A DNA stretch of 58,488 nucleotides. Origin: Bradyrhizobium macuxiense (GTDB taxonomy: Bacteria > Pseudomonadota > Alphaproteobacteria > Rhizobiales > Xanthobacteraceae). The stretch covers positions 19,682 to 78,169 of the forward strand of contig NZ_LNCU01000132.1 in the NCBI RefSeq assembly GCF_001542415.1, written 5' to 3'. Under the pieces are notes generated by a model. The model had not been told where the DNA came from, did no database searches, and saw nothing but the letters and a program-made list of their open reading frames with translations. Below, in pieces: positions 8,250-17,038 of the stretch; position 1 is the stretch's first letter, and each line of letters starts with the position of its first letter. Made by a program: the position numbers and the translations under genes.

Positions 8250-10022
8250 TTGCACGGACAGGCGGACCGGCGCAGCGAAATCACGCGTGGCGCCGGCGAG
8301 GGAGCCGGTCGCCGTGTGTTCCCCCGGCTCTGGGTCGCGGCGTTGCTCGCGCTGCTGACCTTCCTGGTCATCTATCCCGTCTTCATGCTGCTGCTTGGCG
8401 CGCTCACCGACACCAATCCGGTGGTGGACGGCATCCGTCTCAGCCTCAGCCATCTGTCGATCGCCAACTTCCTCACCGTGCTCGCCAATCCGAATGTCGG
8501 CGAAGCGCTGCTCAATACGCTGATCGCCTGCGGCGGCGGCACGGCGGTCGCCGTCGCGATCGGGTTGCTGTTTTCCTGGATCGTCGTTCGCACCAATACG
8601 CCGTTCAAGGGCTTCATCGCCGCGGCCAGCATTCTACCGCTGTTCGCCCCACCTCTGGTGGCGGGTGTCGCCTGGGCCATTCTCGGCTCGCCGAAGACCG
8701 GGCTGATCAACACGATGTTCAAGTGGATCGGATGGGATCTCCACGTCGACCTCTATTCGATGTGGGGCCTCGTCTTCGTGTTCGGCATCTACTACGCGCC
8801 CTACGTCTACATGTTCACATCGTCTGCGCTGCGCAACATGGACCCCAGTCTGGAGGAGGCCGCGGAGATTTCCGGCGCCAGTGCGTTCGCAACCCTGTTC
8901 ACCGTGACGTTCCCGCTGATCATGCCGGCGATCGTGTCGGGCATGCTGCTGTCCTTCATCGTGATGCTCGGCATCTACGGCATCCCCGCGGTGCTGGGCG
9001 CGCCGAGCAATCTCAACGTGCTCACGACCTACATCTTCAAGCTGACCAACTGGTCGCCGCCGCTCTACAACACCGCGGCGGCGGTTGCGATCCTGCTGAT
9101 GGTGGTGACGGGGCTGCTGGTCTATCTGCAGCAGAAGGTGCTGAGCGGTCGCAGCTATACGACCGTGGCGGGGAAGGCGTTCCGGCCGCGCAGCCTCAAC
9201 CTCGGTCCGTGGCGCTGGCTCACTTTCGCGCTCGGGGTCATCTATCTCCTCGTCGTCGTGGTGCTGCCGCTGCTGGCGCTGATCGTCGCGGCCTTCCGCA
9301 AGTTCATGTTCATCCGCGACGTCGCCAGCCTGTTCGATATGCGGCAGTACTCGCTGATGCACTTCCGGAGCATCTTCGACAATCCGCTCACGCTGAAGTC
9401 GATCTACAATGCCATAGAGGTTGGCATCATCACGGCGGTCGTCGGCGGCGCGCTGGCGTTTGCGATCGGCTACACCATCCATCGCACGCAGGTGACTGGG
9501 CGCCGCGCGATCGACCTGATCTCGACGCTGCCGGTCGCGATCCCGGGCCTCGTCGTCGGCGTCGCCTACCTCTGGGCCTGGATCGGGGTTCCCGGCGGGC
9601 TCTACGGCACGATCTGGATTCTCGCGCTCGCCTTCATCGCGCGCTTCATGCCCGACACCGTGAAGGCGCTTTCGACATCGTTCATGCAGATCCATCGCGA
9701 GCTCGAGGAGGCCGCCTGGGTCTGCGGCAGGGGCATGCTCAGCACGATCGGGACGATCGTGCTGCCGCTGGCGCGGCCGGGCGTGCTGGCGGCGATGACG
9801 CTGCTGTTCGTGCTGGCGATCCGCGAACTCGGCTCGTCGCTGTTCCTTTACACCAGCAACACCATGGTGATGTCGGTGCTGCTGCTCGACTATTACGAGG
9901 GCGGCAATGTCGGCAAGACCGCGGCCTTCAGCCTGGTGCAGATGGTGCTGCTCGGCGTCCTGATCGGCGGCGCCAACTGGCTGTCGCGGGGAGCTGCGCA
10001 GCGCAACGTGACGCGGACCTGA
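8250..10022 (+). CDS. ABC importer permease, fused two-domain Fbp/Afu type
   Basis: This inner-membrane permease belongs to the ferric-iron/2-aminoethylphosphonate/thiamine type importers in which two permease halves are fused. Each half carries the ATPase-contact EAA loop: LEEAAEISGASAFATLF in the first and LEEAAWVCGRGMLSTIG in the second. About 12 hydrophobic segments are seen. TTG 8250 is taken as start because AGGGGA lies at 8238-8243, six bases before it; ATG 8226, in frame, lacks a ribosome binding site but cannot be excluded. It heads a three-gene operon with a binding protein (27 bp later) and an ATPase. Confidence 0.88.
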   Translation: MHGQADRRSEITRGAGEGAGRRVFPRLWVAALLALLTFLVIYPVFMLLLGALTDTNPVVDGIRLSLSHLSIANFLTVLANPNVGEALLNTLIACGGGTAVAVAIGLLFSWIVVRTNTPFKGFIAAASILPLFAPPLVAGVAWAILGSPKTGLINTMFKWIGWDLHVDLYSMWGLVFVFGIYYAPYVYMFTSSALRNMDPSLEEAAEISGASAFATLFTVTFPLIMPAIVSGMLLSFIVMLGIYGIPAVLGAPSNLNVLTTYIFKLTNWSPPLYNTAAAVAILLMVVTGLLVYLQQKVLSGRSYTTVAGKAFRPRSLNLGPWRWLTFALGVIYLLVVVVLPLLALIVAAFRKFMFIRDVASLFDMRQYSLMHFRSIFDNPLTLKSIYNAIEVGIITAVVGGALAFAIGYTIHRTQVTGRRAIDLISTLPVAIPGLVVGVAYLWAWIGVPGGLYGTIWILALAFIARFMPDTVKALSTSFMQIHRELEEAAWVCGRGMLSTIGTIVLPLARPGVLAAMTLLFVLAIRELGSSLFLYTSNTMVMSVLLLDYYEGGNVGKTAAFSLVQMVLLGVLIGGANWLSRGAAQRNVTRT

Positions 10023-10049
10023 TAGTAACGAACGAGGGGAGGACTGGCG

Positions 10050-11075
10050 ATGGATAGACGAACCTTCACCACTATGGCCTTGGCGAGTGCGGCAGCGCTC
10101 GCGCTGCCACCGGTGGCGCGAGCCGAGGAGTTCGGCTCGCCCGACCTGATCAAGGCCGCCAAGGCCGAGGGCAAGCTCGTCTATTACACCGCGAACTTCG
10201 CCGAGATCGAGCAGCAGGTGATCAACGTGTTCAACAAGCGCTTCCCCGAGATCCAGATCGAGATGGTCCGCGCGCCGGGCGGCCAGCTCATCACCCGCGT
10301 GAAGACGGAGGCTGCCGCGGGCAAGCTGATCGCCGACGTGGTCGATCATTCCGACCGCGCGCTGATGCAGCCGCTGGAGGATCTGTTCCAGGATTACGCG
10401 CCGCCGAACGCGGCCGACTACAGCAAGGACGCACTGATCTCGCCGAAATTCTGGCCGCGCGCGACCATCGCCTGGTCGATCGCCTACAACACCGAGCTGG
10501 TGAAGGATCCGCCGAAATCCTGGATGGACCTGACCAAGCCGCAATATGACAAGATGATCGGACAGGTGTTCGCGCAGTCCGGCGGCACCACCTGGACGCG
10601 GATCATGTTCGAGCGCCAGGTGCTCGGCGAGGACTACTGGGCGAAGCAGGCCGCCACGCATCCGGTGCTGTATCCCTCCGGCGCGCCGACGGCGGATGCA
10701 CTGGTGCGCGGCGAGATCGCGATAGCGCCGCTGCTCTACAATGTGATCTACCAGAAGAAGAAGGACGGCGCGCCGATCGAGATCTTCTTCCCGCCCGAGG
10801 GCGCGCCGGTCAATCCCTATGCGACCGGCATTCCGAAGACGGCGGCGCATCCGAATGCGGCGAAGCTGTTTCTGAACTGGTGCCTGTCGAAGGAAGGACA
10901 GACCTTCATGATCAAGGAGCTCGGCAACCTCACCTCGCTGAAGGAGCCGCCGGCGTTCCCTGAAGGGTTCGATCCCAAGGTGGTCAAGCTCTGGTATCCG
11001 AACTTCGAGCAGTATGTGAAGCTGCATGCGGCGTGGGTGGCGGACTGGGACAAGACGTTCGGCTATCGGCAATAG
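10050..11075 (+). CDS. ABC importer periplasmic binding protein, Fbp/Afu type
   Basis: The 341-residue product has a signal sequence (MDRRTFTTMALASAAALALP, cleaved near ARA-EE at 24-26) and the fold pattern of bacterial extracellular solute-binding protein family 1/13: KLVYYTANFAEIEQQVINVF at the N-terminus and NPYATGIPKTAAHPNAAKLF late. Family members bind Fe(III), phosphonates, sugars or thiamine; the paired-tyrosine iron site of FbpA is not evident, so the ligand is open. A strong ribosome binding site (GAGGGGAGG) precedes the ATG. It sits between the permease and the ATPase of the same importer. Confidence 0.9.
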   Translation: MDRRTFTTMALASAAALALPPVARAEEFGSPDLIKAAKAEGKLVYYTANFAEIEQQVINVFNKRFPEIQIEMVRAPGGQLITRVKTEAAAGKLIADVVDHSDRALMQPLEDLFQDYAPPNAADYSKDALISPKFWPRATIAWSIAYNTELVKDPPKSWMDLTKPQYDKMIGQVFAQSGGTTWTRIMFERQVLGEDYWAKQAATHPVLYPSGAPTADALVRGEIAIAPLLYNVIYQKKKDGAPIEIFFPPEGAPVNPYATGIPKTAAHPNAAKLFLNWCLSKEGQTFMIKELGNLTSLKEPPAFPEGFDPKVVKLWYPNFEQYVKLHAAWVADWDKTFGYRQ

Positions 11076-11090
11076 GCGACAGGTGCAGCG

Positions 11091-12194
11091 ATGACGGCGA
11101 CGCTCGAGGTCACCGAACTCAGGAAGCAGTTCGCGATCGGCCGCCCGGCCATCGACGGCGTGAGCTTCATGGTGCCGGCCGGCGAGATCGTGGTGCTGCT
11201 CGGCCCGTCCGGCTGCGGCAAAACCACGACCTTGCGCTGCGTCGCCGGGCTCGAGCATCCGACCGGCGGCGAGATCAGCATCTCCGGTCGTGTGGTGTCG
11301 TCGCCGGGGCGTGGCATCCTGGTGCCGCCGCGATCGCGCGACCTCGGCATGGTGTTCCAGTCTTATGCGGTGTGGCCGCATATGACCGTGCGGCAGAACG
11401 TGGTCTATCCGTTGAAGCATCGGCCCATCGGCCGTGCCGAGGCGAACCGCATGGTCGAGGAGGCGCTCGCGCTGGTCGGCCTGTCCGAATATGCCGATCG
11501 CCCGGTGGTCGCGCTCTCGGGCGGGCAGATGCAGCGGGTGGCGCTGGCGCGCAGCATCGTCTACCGGCCGCAACTGCTGCTGCTCGACGAGCCTTTGTCG
11601 AATCTCGACGCCAAGCTGCGCCTGCGGCTGCGTGATGATCTGCGCGTCATCCTCAAGCAGACCGGCATGACCGCGCTCTACGTCACCCACGATCAGGCCG
11701 AGGCGGTCGTGCTCGGCGACCGCATCGGTGTGATGCGCGACGGCAGGCTGCTGCAGATGGATAAGCCGGACACCATCTACAATCGTCCGGCCGATCTGTT
11801 CGTCGCCAACTTCACCGGCGCCACCAACGAGCTCGCGGGCACGCTGGTCGCATGCAACGGCGGCTACGGCGTGGTCGATTTCGGCGACGGCCGGCAGGGC
11901 GAGGTGGCGCTGCTTCATGCGCTTGGACCGGACGACAAGGTGCGTGTGGCACTGCGGCCGGAGAACATCGCCATCGGCCGCCCGGACGGCGCCAACACGT
12001 TCGCGGCCAAGGTGCTCGACCGCCGCTATCAGGGCACCCAGACCGCCTACAGCATCGAGCTGTTCGGCAAGCGGCTGGAGGCGATCGAGCTCGGAACCGC
12101 CGCGCGGCATCAGGTCGGCGTCGAGGCGCCGGTCTCGCTGCCGCGCGAATGCCTGTGGGCCTATCGCGACCGCGGGCCGTTGTCGCATGATTAG
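11091..12194 (+). CDS. ABC importer ATPase, FbpC/PotA type
   Basis: This cytoplasmic ATPase drives the adjacent Fbp-type importer. It has Walker A GPSGCGKTT (38-46), Q-loop in MVFQSYAVWPH (88-98), signature ALSGGQMQRV (141-150), Walker B LLLLDEP (162-168) and the H-loop in YVTHDQAEA. A C-terminal TOBE domain (about 250-360; VRVALRPENIAIG) is typical of this subfamily. At 367 residues the length is normal. It starts 15 bp after the binding-protein stop and converges with the minus-strand operon ending at 12228. Confidence 0.93.
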   Translation: MTATLEVTELRKQFAIGRPAIDGVSFMVPAGEIVVLLGPSGCGKTTTLRCVAGLEHPTGGEISISGRVVSSPGRGILVPPRSRDLGMVFQSYAVWPHMTVRQNVVYPLKHRPIGRAEANRMVEEALALVGLSEYADRPVVALSGGQMQRVALARSIVYRPQLLLLDEPLSNLDAKLRLRLRDDLRVILKQTGMTALYVTHDQAEAVVLGDRIGVMRDGRLLQMDKPDTIYNRPADLFVANFTGATNELAGTLVACNGGYGVVDFGDGRQGEVALLHALGPDDKVRVALRPENIAIGRPDGANTFAAKVLDRRYQGTQTAYSIELFGKRLEAIELGTAARHQVGVEAPVSLPRECLWAYRDRGPLSHD

Positions 12195-12227
12195 CGCTGG
12201 CCTGGCGATTTCCGACAGTCGACCATC

Positions 12228-13004
12228 CTAGTTGTGCGCACCTAACCCCAGGCTCGCATAGATCCGCCGCGCATAGGCGCCGAAGGCATCCGTCGTCTTG
12301 ATCGGCAAGTCGCGCGGCAGCGGCAGCTCGATCGGAAAATACTCGGACATGCGGGCCGGACCCGCCGTCAGCACGGCGCAGTGCGAGGCCAGGAACACGG
12401 CTTCCTGGATGCTGTGGGTGACGAAGATGATGGTCTTGCCGCTCTCGCGCCAGATCCGGAGCATCTCCAGATTCATCTGCTCGCGGGTCAGCGCGTCCAG
12501 CGCGCCGAACGGTTCATCCATCAGGATCAGCTTCGGATCGTGGACGAAGGCGCGTGCGATCGCGGTGCGTTGCTGCATGCCGCCGGAAAGTTGCTGTGGA
12601 TATTTGCTCTCATAGCCGGCGAGGCCGACCATGTTGAGCAGGTCGCGGGCGCGCTCGCGCGCCGCCTTCATCGGGAGACCTACGATCTCCGCCGGCAGCA
12701 GCACATTGTCGAGGATGGTGCGCCACTTCAGCAGCAGCGCCTGCTGGAACACCATGCCGATATCGCGCGCCGGATCGAACGGTGTCTTGGCATTGCCGAT
12801 TCTGATGGTGCCGCCGTCGGCGGCGTGCAGGCCGGCCAGGATCTTCAGCACGGTGGTCTTGCCGCAGCCGGACGGCCCGACCAGCGACACCAGCTCGCCT
12901 TCCTGCACGTCCATGGTGACGTCGGACACCGCGAGGAATTCGGTGCCCTTCGACCGGTAGACCTTCCGGACGTTGCGCAGGCTGATGAAGGGCTCCGCCG
13001 TCAT
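12228..13004 (-). CDS. ABC importer ATPase, Tau/Ssu/NMT1 type
   Basis: The ATPase (258 residues) belongs to the nitrate/sulfonate/taurine/HMP family: Walker A GPSGCGKTT (43-51), signature QLSGGMQQRTAIAR (138-151), Walker B LILMDEP (159-165), H-loop H197 in FVTHSIQEA. ATG 13004 is preferred because it overlaps the upstream stop as ATGA; ATG 13013 would also work. It is the last gene of a five-gene minus-strand unit whose first gene is the matching permease, so ATPase and permease are separated by three enzyme genes. The binding protein is encoded beyond a TetR regulator at 17787. Confidence 0.9.
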   Translation of the reverse strand: MTAEPFISLRNVRKVYRSKGTEFLAVSDVTMDVQEGELVSLVGPSGCGKTTVLKILAGLHAADGGTIRIGNAKTPFDPARDIGMVFQQALLLKWRTILDNVLLPAEIVGLPMKAARERARDLLNMVGLAGYESKYPQQLSGGMQQRTAIARAFVHDPKLILMDEPFGALDALTREQMNLEMLRIWRESGKTIIFVTHSIQEAVFLASHCAVLTAGPARMSEYFPIELPLPRDLPIKTTDAFGAYARRIYASLGLGAHN

Positions 13005-14056
13005 GCCAGCCATTTCTGCAGGTTCTCGGCGACGAAAGCGTCGTCGGAGAGGTCGGCATGCTCGCGGCAGACGCGGTCGATCTCGGCCATCTGGCCGGGG
13101 CTCAGGCCTTCGTTCGGATCGAGACACCAGATGTCCTGCATCAGCCCCTGGCGCCGCAGGATTTCGTGGCAGCCGGCGATGCAGCCGTGGAAATTGTTGG
13201 CGACGTCGAAGAAGGCGCTGTTGCAATCGGTGACGCGGGCGTCGAGCGCCAGCAGGTCCGCCGGAACGGTCTCTTTGTGGCGCGCCGCCTTGCAGGCGTC
13301 GAACTGCCTGATCGCGCTCGCGGTCCACACCGACCAATGGCCGAGCAGCCCGCCCTTGAAATAAGTCCGCGTGGTGACGCCCCCGTCGCGCAGGTCGAAC
13401 GGCAGCGTGAGGTCGAGCAGGATGTGGTCGTCATTGCCGGTGTAGAGCGCGACGCGATCGAACGCGCCGGCGGCCGCGACGCCGCGCAGCACGTCGAGGG
13501 TGCGATAGCGGTTGAACGGCGCGATCTTGATCGCGATCACGTTGTCGATCGTCGCGAAGCGCCGCCAGAAATCCGCACTGAGGATGACGCCGCCGACCGC
13601 CGGCTGCAAATAGAAGCCGACCAGCGGGATCTCCTGCGCGACCGTCTCGCAATGGGCGATGATCTCGTCCTCGGAAGCCGACTTCATCGCGGCGAGGCTG
13701 AGCAGGCCGGCGTGATACCCGATGCCGCGCGCGACCTTCGCTTCCGCAACCGCCTGGCTGGCCGGGCCGGCGAGGCCGGCGACCATCGCGAGCGGCCGCT
13801 TGCTCCAGGCCGCGGCGGTCTGGGCGGCGAGCTCCAGCACCGGCTTGTAGAGGCCGACATCGCGGATCGCGAATTGAGTGGTGTGAACGCCGACCGCGAG
13901 CCCGCCCGCGCCGGCGTCGATATAGTAACGCGTCAATGCGCGCTGATGCCTGACGTCGAGCTTCCGGTTCGCATCGAGCGCGAGCGGATGTGCGGGGATC
14001 ACCGTGCCGTCGGCGATCAGCTTGCGGATCTCTGGCTTGATGTCGCTATGGTGCAT
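13001..14056 (-). CDS. DapA-like class I aldolase family protein (dihydrodipicolinate synthase family)
   Basis: The family consists of TIM-barrel lyases and aldolases acting through a Schiff base with pyruvate or similar keto acids. The Schiff-base lysine is visible in VIAIKIAPFNR and the conserved Tyr in LVGFYLQPAVG; the N-terminal GGLAVGVHTTQF replaces the usual GTTGE motif. It is 351 residues, some 50 longer than standard DapA, with an extra Cys/His-rich C-terminal part (FFDVANNFHGCIAGCHEIL). This suggests a catabolic aldolase or hydratase, not lysine synthesis. It lies between a GNAT gene (8 bp) and an ABC ATPase (4-bp overlap), so its substrate is probably brought in by this importer. 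Confidence 0.85.
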   Translation of the reverse strand: MHHSDIKPEIRKLIADGTVIPAHPLALDANRKLDVRHQRALTRYYIDAGAGGLAVGVHTTQFAIRDVGLYKPVLELAAQTAAAWSKRPLAMVAGLAGPASQAVAEAKVARGIGYHAGLLSLAAMKSASEDEIIAHCETVAQEIPLVGFYLQPAVGGVILSADFWRRFATIDNVIAIKIAPFNRYRTLDVLRGVAAAGAFDRVALYTGNDDHILLDLTLPFDLRDGGVTTRTYFKGGLLGHWSVWTASAIRQFDACKAARHKETVPADLLALDARVTDCNSAFFDVANNFHGCIAGCHEILRRQGLMQDIWCLDPNEGLSPGQMAEIDRVCREHADLSDDAFVAENLQKWLA

Positions 14057-14064
14057 GGCGCGTC

Positions 14065-14892
14065 CTATCCAAATTCCGGCCCGGCGACGGCAAAGGGCAG
14101 CTCCGTGCCCGCGTTGGTCCGAGGGCCGAACCGCATCCGCTGGAACGGCCGTTCGATGCTCCAGCCCGAGGCGGTCAGGCCCCGAATGAAGTCAAGCTGC
14201 GAGTGCACGGCGTCGATGATCAGCGGCCGTGTCTCGGATTGCGCGATGGCTGCGACCAGTGCCACGGCGCCCGCGGCGTCATCGGCAAACAGCGGTCCGA
14301 TGTGGCGCGCGACGCGGCCATCGCGGACGAGTGCGCTTGCGTTGCTATCGGACACGAGGCGCGATCCGGCGCGCTCGGCGAACGTGCGTAAGAGCGCTTC
14401 GCGTTTGAAGCCGTATGCGCTGCGGTCGCGCCGCATCAGATCGTCAGCCCGTCCGGTCGGCGAAGCCTGTGTGGCGTCGCCTGTTTCGGTTGCGCTGGTC
14501 AGGCGCAACCGGCGCAGTTCGAGCGTCGGCGTGAAGCCGAGCGGGCCGTAGACCGCCGCACCCGCCGGCGTCGCATCGAGCCATGTCGTCAGGTTCCGCT
14601 TTCGCGCCGCCTCGAGGCAGGCATCCACCAGCCGTGTCGCGATGCCGCGGCGCTGCCGGCTTGCGGTGACCAGCACCATGCTGATCCAGGCGTTGCCGTC
14701 TGTGTAGGGCAACAGCGCCGCGGTCGCGATCAGACGACTTCCGTCGCGCACGCCGAACACGATGCCGTGCTCCAGGAAAAACCGCCAATCGGCCTCGTTC
14801 TGGTTCCAGTGCGCTTCCGTCGACAGCGCAAGGCCGGCCGCGGCGTCATCGACGCCGAGCTCGACGATGGCGAGGTCGTCAGTACCGGCCAT
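14065..14892 (-). CDS. GNAT-family N-acetyltransferase-like protein
   Basis: The product (275 residues) has a GNAT acetyl-CoA fold at about 5-140: the motif A region reads MVLVTASRQRRGIATRLVDACL (pyrophosphate-binding R/QxxGxG/A pattern) followed by YGPLGFTPTLELRRL. A second, weaker GNAT-like half (about 150-275; IIDAVHSQLDFIRGLTASGW) resembles the two-domain YitH/HsdR-type acetyltransferases. ATG 14892 gives MAGTDD; ATG 14904 is four codons longer. It overlaps the upstream epimerase gene by 14 bp, so it is cotranscribed. The acceptor is unknown. Confidence 0.8.
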   Translation of the reverse strand: MAGTDDLAIVELGVDDAAAGLALSTEAHWNQNEADWRFFLEHGIVFGVRDGSRLIATAALLPYTDGNAWISMVLVTASRQRRGIATRLVDACLEAARKRNLTTWLDATPAGAAVYGPLGFTPTLELRRLRLTSATETGDATQASPTGRADDLMRRDRSAYGFKREALLRTFAERAGSRLVSDSNASALVRDGRVARHIGPLFADDAAGAVALVAAIAQSETRPLIIDAVHSQLDFIRGLTASGWSIERPFQRMRFGPRTNAGTELPFAVAGPEFG

Positions 14893-15916
14893 CGCGCACC
14901 TCATATTTGGTTGGCTTGCCGAGGCTCGGCATCGACCGCGCCACCCAGTCGGCAGTCCACGCCACGAGCTGGTCTGTATCGACGATCGGTTCGCCGAATA
15001 GTTTCACGGCGAGCGAGGTATTGGTGAGCCAGGCGGTCGGCTCCTCCTTGCCCACGATCACGGGGGCGCGGTCGAAATGCCGGCCGAACTTGGCGGCGAG
15101 GTCGCGTACGGCAAGGATCTCGTGGCCGCTGACATTGATCGGCGATGTCGGCGTGTCGCAATGCGCGAGGCAGCGCAGCGCCTGCGACGCCGCATCGCCC
15201 TGCCAGATGAAATTGACGTGGCCGAGGCTGACGTCGATCGGTTTGCCCAGATAGACCTTGCTCGCGATGTCGTGCAATACGCCGTAGCGCATGTCGATCG
15301 CGTAATTGAGGCGGAACAGCCGGCCCGGCGTCGAGAGCTTGCGGGAGAAATATTCGAACATGCGCTCGCGCCCGACGCAGGATTGCGCATACTCGCCGGG
15401 CGGGTTCGGCGCCATGTCCTCAGGCGAACCCTTGCTGTCGACCGGAACGAAGGGATAGACGCAGCCGGTCGAGAACGCCACGATGCGCGAGCCCGCGAAG
15501 GCCTGCGCGATCAGCGCCGGCACATGCGTGTTCATCGCCCAGGTCAGCGACAGATCGCCCTCGGCGCCGAACTTGCGGCCGGCCATGAAGATGACGTTCG
15601 GGCTCTTCGGCAGCGCCTTGATCGCAGCTTCGTCGAGCAGGTCGCAATTGATGGTCTCGACGCCGCGGGCCTGCAGCCAGTTTTTCACTTCCGGATCGCT
15701 GAAGCGCGCGACGCCGATCACACGGCGGTCGGGCAGGGCGGATTTTGCGAGCCCCGCCAGCGTCGGGCCCATCTTGCCGGCGACGCCGAGGATCATGATG
15801 TCGCCCTCGACCGTGCGGAGATCGTCGATCAGCGCCTGGCTCGGCCGACACAGCAACTCGTCGAGCGCGGCGGTGTCGGGGATCGTCTCGGGCAGGGTGT
15901 CGCGGGTGAGCAGCAT
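14879..15916 (-). CDS. NAD-dependent epimerase/dehydratase family protein with altered catalytic motif
   Basis: The 345-residue product has an extended-SDR Rossmann site GVAGKMG (44-50) and the expected VAFSTGCVYPF serine region (147-156). The catalytic YxxxK position reads YAQSC (176-180), so the lysine is replaced by cysteine. This makes ordinary SDR chemistry doubtful, unless another residue substitutes. The C-terminal half has the substrate-domain pattern (SPINVSGHEILAVRDLAAKF). It is the second gene of the unit, 15 bp after the permease. A sugar-like or acid substrate taken up by the importer is the natural guess. Confidence 0.82.
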   Translation of the reverse strand: MLLTRDTLPETIPDTAALDELLCRPSQALIDDLRTVEGDIMILGVAGKMGPTLAGLAKSALPDRRVIGVARFSDPEVKNWLQARGVETINCDLLDEAAIKALPKSPNVIFMAGRKFGAEGDLSLTWAMNTHVPALIAQAFAGSRIVAFSTGCVYPFVPVDSKGSPEDMAPNPPGEYAQSCVGRERMFEYFSRKLSTPGRLFRLNYAIDMRYGVLHDIASKVYLGKPIDVSLGHVNFIWQGDAASQALRCLAHCDTPTSPINVSGHEILAVRDLAAKFGRHFDRAPVIVGKEEPTAWLTNTSLAVKLFGEPIVDTDQLVAWTADWVARSMPSLGKPTKYEVRDGRY

Positions 15917-15931
15917 GGTTCGTTCCTGTTG

Positions 15932-16702
15932 TTATTGCAGCCTGACGTCGCGGACCACGAACAGCCGTTCGAGGCCGAGCACGAGGCCGTAAAGGGCGAC
16001 GCCGAGCAGAGTGAGCAACGCCACGGCCATCACCATCGCGGGCGTATCGAGCGAAGACTGCACCTGGATCATCAGGTAGCCGAGCCCGCGCTCGGAGGCG
16101 ATGAACTCGCCGACGATCGCGCCGGCGACCGCGAGGATGGCGCCGACCTTCATGCCGGAGAATACGTAAGGCAGCGAGCCCGGCAGCTGGATCTTGCGGA
16201 AGATCGTCCAGCGCGAGCCGCGCAACGATTTCACGAGATCGAGCAGGTCAGGCTCGACCTCGCTCAGGCCGCGCGCGGTGGTCAACAGGATCGGGAAGAA
16301 GCAGATCGAGAACGCGATCAGCATGTTCGGGACGATGCCGTAGCTGAACCACACGATGACTAGCGGCCCCAGCGCGACCTTCGGGATCATGTTCAGGGTC
16401 ACGAACAGCGGCAGCAGCACCAGGCTGACCAGCGGTGACCATGTGAACAGCACGGCAAGCGCGACGCCGACCACGGCGCCGAGGCAGAAGCCGCCGAGGA
16501 TTTCGGCCGCGGTGACCAGGAGATTCGGCAGCCAGGCATATTTGGCGGCGCCAAGCGTCGCCACGGTTTCCAGCGGCGAGGGCAGGATGAATTTCGGGAC
16601 GTGGAAGGCGTCGACCGCGACCTGCCAGAGCACGATCACGGCGAGGTGCACGATCAGGATGATCGCGATCGACCATGCGGACCGTCCTCCGTCGTTGAAC
16701 AC
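15932..16702 (-). CDS. ABC importer permease, Tau/Ssu/NMT1 type
   Basis: This inner-membrane permease (256 residues, about six membrane segments) carries the EAA loop GLSEVEPDLLDLVKSLRGSR (about 155-175). The start is set at GTG 16702: the complement shows AGGGAGG at 16709-16715 followed by six bases and GTG, an excellent ribosome binding site. The frame stays open to 16768 but those residues are not membrane-protein-like. First gene of the minus-strand unit (permease, epimerase-like, GNAT, DapA-like, ATPase); a candidate TetR operator lies 71 bp upstream. Confidence 0.9.
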   Translation of the reverse strand: MFNDGGRSAWSIAIILIVHLAVIVLWQVAVDAFHVPKFILPSPLETVATLGAAKYAWLPNLLVTAAEILGGFCLGAVVGVALAVLFTWSPLVSLVLLPLFVTLNMIPKVALGPLVIVWFSYGIVPNMLIAFSICFFPILLTTARGLSEVEPDLLDLVKSLRGSRWTIFRKIQLPGSLPYVFSGMKVGAILAVAGAIVGEFIASERGLGYLMIQVQSSLDTPAMVMAVALLTLLGVALYGLVLGLERLFVVRDVRLQ

Positions 16703-16772
16703 CTGGTACCTCCCTGTCGTTGCCCATGCTTCCCGGGCGCCCGGGCAACCTATCTCGGGTTTCGGCAAGCTT

Positions 16773-16786
16773 CAACCATTTGGTTG
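16773..16786. promoter_or_regulatory. Candidate TetR-family operator before the permease operon
   Basis: The sequence CAACCATTTGGTTG is a perfect inverted repeat of CAACCA/TGGTTG around two bases. A very similar 14-bp site occurs directly before the tetR gene at 17690-17703. Shared half-sites before both transcription units of one importer suggest control by the TetR regulator at 17039-17686. Binding is inferred. Confidence 0.6.
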
Positions 16787-16845
16787 ATTAGCTCTGGGCC
16801 GCCGCAAATAGTTACTGGAGGCAAACGCGTGCCACATCCACCGCG

Positions 16846-16968
16846 GTCGTCCCTGCGAAAGCAGGGACCCATACTCCGCGGCGGGTGTTGTGACCGGGAT
16901 TCGTGATTCCAGCGCCGTGTTAACAACTCGCATTTGTGGTTATGGGTCCCCGCGTTCGCGGGGACGAC
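16846..16968. repeat. Palindromic intergenic repeat, family C copy 1
   Basis: The element begins GTCGTCCCTG and ends with GGGGACGAC, with inner arms GGGACCCATA and TTATGGGTCCC. A second copy with the same end sequences and inner arms is at 57450-57591. It lies in the 336-bp gap between the permease operon and tetR; apart from the operator, no gene is seen in that gap. Confidence 0.75.
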
Positions 16969-17038
16969 ATCGAATACGTGGTGCTGTCTGGCACACACCC
17001 GCGTTTCCCGCGATACGATGTGCCCGTAGCTTAGCCCG

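Noticed and set aside
8634..12188. A 1184-codon open frame on the minus strand
   Set aside because: It lies antisense to the Fbp-type permease, binding protein and ATPase and reads as low-complexity Arg/His/Asp text with no family motif. It is a shadow produced by high GC in third codon positions.
16750..16998. An 82-codon minus-strand frame in the gap before tetR
   Set aside because: It runs through the family C repeat and the operator; the text is what such repeats give when translated.
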